Source of the DNA: Siniperca chuatsi
Taxonomy: Eukaryota; Chordata; Actinopteri; Centrarchiformes; Sinipercidae
Assembly (NCBI RefSeq): GCF_020085105.1
Contig: NC_058045.1
Coordinates: 10,309,833 to 10,373,832 of the forward strand
Direction of reading: 5' to 3'
Length of the DNA stretch: 64,000 nucleotides
This document shows, one piece after another, positions 59,325 through 64,000 of this stretch. Each line of letters opens with the position of its first letter. Position 1 is the first letter of the stretch. Both the position numbers and the translations under genes were made by a program. The notes beneath the pieces were generated by a model. The model saw only the letters and a program-made list of their open reading frames with translations, ran no database searches and was not told where the DNA came from.

Positions 59325-61627
59325 GTAGGTTAGCTATTGTCGGTCTGTCAGCCAAAGATTCAGAGTGTAAAGGTTTTGATTTCACACTTCTACAACCACA
59401 CCAGGAGAGATAACGGAAACGGCTCTATGTGGTATGTAGATAACGGGATGCAGTTAAAGTCTTGTTGGCGGGTGCGTGATTCAGAAAATGTGTGTATTGG
59501 CTTGCAGCCGTTTAAAATCTTACCTGGTAATAACGTGAAGGCGACACATTAAGCTAAATTTCCTACTTTAAAATAATGGGGATAACGCGGCATGAGAAGC
59601 TAGCTAGTATTTCACACTGGGATGCGATTGTAGGTGGGGGTTGTCGCTTCGTTGTGAGAGGCAGCAAATAATTTTCCGTTATGTGGCCAACCGCAGCCTT
59701 TTCAACATATGGTGGGTTTAATATTAACGTTAACGGCAGGCCTATTGCTGATAAAATGTAAGCTACTACGGTGTCGGCATGAACGTTATGACTCGCAATG
59801 AATAACGGTTACATCTGGGTCGTTAATATGCCGGTTAATATGCCTTATCATATTTTGCCCATAAAACCGACGAGCACAGGTGTAACGGTTATTCATTATT
59901 ATGTTAGAGACAAACATGTTATCTAAAGTTTCATGTTTTCTATGGAAAATTTTAGCTTGCTTGGTTTTGGATGTTGCCACAGAGGAACCGGACCAGTTAC
60001 CGAATTTCTCCCCGACCTGTAAGGGGCCACTGCGGCCGCCCTCTGCCCGGCTTCCGCTCAGTAGTGAGGGTGTAATTATCATGTGGGCTGGGATGTTGGT
60101 AGTGGAGGGTAAAGCCACTTAAACTGTACCCACCTCCTTTTTCATTGGCAGAGAGAAGTGAAGCTACTCACCTCTGACAGACAGACTGTAGCTAAACATT
60201 AACATACTGTAACTGCTTAGTACAGGATGAAAGAAAGGCAAGATAGAGTATTTTAATAAAATAATTCCTTATTAATGCTGAATGTCTTGCCTGCTGGAGG
60301 CCATTTCTATTTTACCCACCAGGCTCCAAAACTCCCCAAAAGCACAATGCAATGCTGCTTTTAAAAGAAACAACTTTTTTCAGCATAAGCAGTGTATTGG
60401 TTAGGTTATGATGAGGCCAAGCTGTGTAATAAAGCATTCCTGCAGCCTTGAAATAATTTATGAGTTGAGCCATTCTTGGGTGTAGGGTGACATCGCAAGC
60501 TTTCCGGTGGAACTGTTGTACCTTTTTCGCTGTAATGCTGAAAACATCACTTTACTTTAATTCAGTAGAAAACAACAACGTGGTGCTACATATTAATTTA
60601 ATCTGCACGCAGGACTACACGCATATAGCATTTCCTGAAAGTGTGCTACAATCCCAGAGGCAAGGATTACTAAATGTCACTGGTGTATGTGCACTGAATG
60701 ATGTATAGCCGTGCTGGTGAGAGGATGCTGTGCTGCTGTGTGAAAGTTATAGTCCTTCGAGCCATTCAAAGCCATACTGTGACAGCCAAAGCTGTAACCA
60801 GATGCTTCAGTACTGCATTTGGCTTTCTTTCTAAGGAGAGTCCACTCACAGTGGTATCATTATTTTCCTAACAAGGATGTAGGAAAGCTGAGAAGGAGGC
60901 AAAACAGATGAGATGCAAGAGAAAAGCCCCAGGTGACTTTAGAAACTGGGCCACCAGGGATACCGGTGGTGTCAGAGGAGGGACTAAACACTACACCACC
61001 TCTCTGCACTGAAGCGGCATTTATTTCTGCCTGAAAGTTGAACTCAGCTTGTAATTTCTGATCTACAGCAGGTGATTACAACAATGCATTACTGTGCAGG
61101 TTTAATGGCAGCAATATGAACTTAATGTAGAGGACCTGTTGTGGAAATGCATTGCTGTGCCCAGATCATAACCCTCACTCCACTGGTTGTAAATGGAGAT
61201 TGCGAGAGAGCTTTCATAAGTAGGTATTAGGTTTATAATCCTGCTGCTGTAGGGAAGAGGGAATAGTAATCAGATTTATCTGTGACACCACAAATTTCAT
61301 CCCTTGTTTCTGCAGTGCTGTAGATGTCCAAAAATAGACTGCATCTTATACACCAGTATTTGGGAAAAAAAGCAGGATAACAGCACCATAGCAGCTGTCA
61401 GATTTATTGTGAAGAAATACAGCTGTCAGTGCAGAGAACTATTTAAAACCCAGTCCTTTTAGAAATAATTGATGCAACAAATATACACATGGAAAATATC
61501 AAGTACGTCATATAATGCTAGCTCATAGTAGCTTTGCAGTACACTTAAATAATAACCACAAATTAATACTTTTAATTAATTCTATTTAAAAAATGGCTCC
61601 AGAAGTGCACAGACTGAATTGTATATA

Positions 61628-61672
61628 AGAATCAGAATCAGAAATACTTTCTTGATCCCCGAGGGAAAAAAA
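61628..61672 (-). mobile_element. LINE 3'-tail relic, reverse orientation
   Basis: GAATCAGAATCAGAAATACT followed by TTCTTGATCCCCGAGGGAAA. Its reverse complement matches the end of the LINE at 10553-11205 (ATTTCTGATTCTGATTC). Only the terminal 45 or so bases are identifiable. Confidence 0.55.
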
Positions 61673-62392
61673 ATTAGATCGGGCCTTTGTGCTCTTGCAG
61701 CTCAGAGAAGTATTTGACATCTGAGAGAGGATTGCAGGAACACACTTGAGTCTGAAACAGTCCTCCGTGCAGCTCCTCTGTTGATGGCTTAGAGCTCACA
61801 GTGCATTTATCAAACCAGTACATGTGAGACAGATGGACCGGTAACAATAGCTTTCTCTATGCTAATGATGAAGGGCCCGTGTGATCTTCATTTCTTTACT
61901 GTCTTTTCGACCAGCTATGGTCACGTGAGTGCAGCGCTGACTACCACATTGCTTTGTCACTATAGTCACTCACTTCCTCCTGTCATTCACCAAACTCATT
62001 CATTTACTCAGCAAGACCTTTACTCTGATGGCACTCGTGGACAGAGAGGTAGTCAAGGAGCTGTGATGGTTAAGGTAAATTTTTCTCTGGTTGATTTGAA
62101 TGAAAGGAATATCATTTGTATTGAGTTTTGCATAGGAAATGAATGGGCGTGGATTTGTCTCCAGATTTTCAGTATCTGCAGGGTTATATTTATCTTTTTG
62201 TAAGTCTTTTGTGATTAAGACATGCTTTAGAGCAGATTAGTCGAAGCAACTAGCTAGATGTATGCTTTGCACCCACATCATTTCTTATTTATAGTAGCAC
62301 TGATCCAGTATTGCCAGCTTTTTAATGCACCTCCAATATACATACTGTTTTGAATCACCTTCTTGAATTTAGTGCATTTATGAACAGAGTAC

Positions 62393-62882
62393 TAGACCTG
62401 TCATGATAATTACTTTATCTACTTATCGAGGCCAGTAAAAATGATCAAGGTCATGTCCATATATCGTATGAGATTGCCCGTTGTGTTTACATGCATGTTA
62501 ATTTGGATAAGAATGTCACAAACATTTTAGCCAACATGATGCCAGAATAAACAGCAGGGTTTTCCCTACATTATAAGACTTGGGCACAACGCCTGAGTGT
62601 TTTTTTTAACAACTATGCTGAGTCTGAGACACGTTTTGCTGTCATTTCTGGTCGCGCTGCTTCTGTCCTCTCGTCGTCTGCTCCCTGTGTCTGAGTTTCG
62701 CCATTGGCGGGGCTCAGGCAGCTTAAAAGTTCATTGCAAGGGTGTACTTGCATTATTATGCTGTTATATTATCATTATAACAGTGGCACAAAATGGTCTT
62801 AAAATGACAATAATATCGTTTATCTCAATTTCTTCTGGGACAATAGTATCGTCCAACAAAAGTAGTTATCGTGACAGGCCTA
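62393..62882. mobile_element. MITE with TAGRCCTGTCAYGATAA termini
   Basis: Left end TAGACCTGTCATGATAATTA; right end TTATCGTGACAGGCCTA, whose reverse complement is TAGGCCTGTCACGATAA. Fifteen of the 17 outer bases pair. The element is 490 bp and has no transposase. A TA at each end may be the target site, as in Tc1/mariner-type elements. Confidence 0.7.
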
Positions 62883-64000
62883 CATGCCTCTGTCGCTTCT
62901 TTTATTTAATTTTGCTTATAATGGTGGAAAACGTTTTTTTAAAAAAGAGAGAGAAGTGGAAAAAGGTTGCATGAAATGTTACCATTACCATACCAGTTGT
63001 TACAAGATATCATCCCAGTGTAAGTCTTAAATCTGTATTGTCCAGAAATGCTTCAAAAATACTTAAGAAATCAAATATCCTATATTTTTGATCACTCTCC
63101 CTGTTTTGGATACATTATTCTATTACATTATTGCACTTCATATGACATGTGGTGTCATTCATAAATGTTATGTAAGTCTGTGTGCTGTCACACCCTCTGC
63201 CCCACCTTTCTGCTATTACATGAACTGGATCATTGCATACAATACCTCAAAGCATTTAACTTTAACTTTGGTCCGTGAACTTGTAATTACATATTTTAAG
63301 GGATTAAGTAAAAAAGATTAACATTATAAACATTTTTAGGAATTTAGTATCTTAACTTCTAGTAAAAGAAGATTGCTTGCTGCTTTACTGACAAGGTTCA
63401 ACATAACTTATCAGTATCGTTGTCAGTAAAGCAGTGTTTATTGCCTGATTTGTTCAAGTGGAAATGATGAACAAGGGTCAAAAACAGAGCTGTTATCTGT
63501 CCCAGTCGGTGCCTGGACTCTTTAGTAGCTCTTTAATCCAATAGTTGGTTTAGGGGGCTGGGTTAAGTTAAAGGTTTTGCATGGCAGCCAAGTTGCACAA
63601 TCACCTTGTCTATTGTTTGCTCATCAGTGCTTATCTGCTCTAGAGGTACAAACTCAAAATATGACCTCTGTGTGAATGTGTGCGTGTGTGTAAGAGAGAG
63701 ATGTTTCAAGTCACTTGTAGTTGGCTAGTTTGATAAAGAACTTTTCAGTCACTTTAAATCTTTTGTCTTATTTATCAAGTCTGGTCAGAAGTAACTTTAA
63801 TGTTTAACAGTTTGGTGAGTTGAAAAATTACTTTGCAATCCTTTGCATGCTTTAAAGTGATGTTGGGATGTGGTTGTGTGGGGTCTGGAGAGAAGAAATA
63901 CCAGTTCCCCTGCCGTTGTCCTGACAGGCTGTTATTTTTTCTTGTGCTGTGAGAATAAAAGGAATTCCTTGGAGATTTCGTTGATGAGTGATGTGCCACT

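Larger units (their letters stand above)
59325..64000. other. Right-hand region, no coding exon recognised
   Basis: 4.7 kb that may be the first intron of the downstream gene. It contains a LINE 3'-tail relic at 61628-61672 and a short MITE at 62393-62882. The open frames at 61859-62203 and 62597-62974 do not resemble known proteins, and the latter lies within the MITE. Confidence 0.5.

Noticed and set aside
61859-62203. 114-codon plus-strand frame as a possible exon of the next gene
   Set aside because: Peptide not recognisable and no convincing splice signals at both ends.
62597-62974. 125-codon plus-strand frame
   Set aside because: Lies largely within the MITE at 62393-62882; no transposase motifs.

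Overview
This is nuclear genomic DNA of a ray-finned fish, probably a percomorph teleost. The evidence is AT-rich introns with GT-AG junctions, vertebrate protein families split over many short exons, CA/TG and CT-rich microsatellites, and several dispersed repeats that I recognise from percomorph genomes. I see no bacterial operons, CRISPR arrays or viral genes.

Layout. Five protein-coding genes could be rebuilt exon by exon; every junction used keeps the reading frame. (1) incenp, minus strand, 541-7549, with a noncoding first exon near 8.8-8.9 kb. Its 3' end, including the IN-box, lies off the left edge. (2) pgghg (athl1), minus, 10173-18045, a 695-aa GH65 glucosidase. (3) A myosin phosphatase targeting subunit, best matched to ppp1r12c, minus, 22618-37645, 25 coding exons, 909 aa. 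(4) pnpla2 (adipose triglyceride lipase), minus, 40094-47192, 9 exons, 511 aa. (5) pidd1, plus, 50603-58180, 15 exons, 1004 aa. After about 59.2 kb there is a candidate noncoding first exon of a further plus-strand gene. By the human gene order this could be slc25a22, but no coding exon of it is visible. In human the pgghg, pnpla2 and pidd1 genes all lie on 11p15.5, and pnpla2 and pidd1 are divergent there as they are here; incenp and ppp1r12c come from elsewhere in the human map.

The genes do not form one pathway. They act in mitosis (incenp), collagen glycan turnover (pgghg), myosin dephosphorylation (ppp1r12c), lipolysis (pnpla2) and stress/death signalling (pidd1).

The most interesting points are lineage changes in regulatory residues and in cis elements. 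The first PIDD1 autoprocessing site reads QFS instead of HFS, while the second HFS is intact. The PKA/AMPK-type basic motif near the ATGL C-terminus is missing. The second ROCK site of the MYPT-like protein is degenerate. A (TG)26 tract occupies the 3' splice site of an in-frame MYPT coiled-coil exon. The pnpla2 upstream region has three CCAAT boxes at 31-32 bp spacing. A C/EBP plus perfect DR1 module and a pair of CArG boxes lie between pgghg and ppp1r12c. Several transposons are nested, and two hAT-like copies still show 8-bp target duplications. I found no wholly new multi-gene system.
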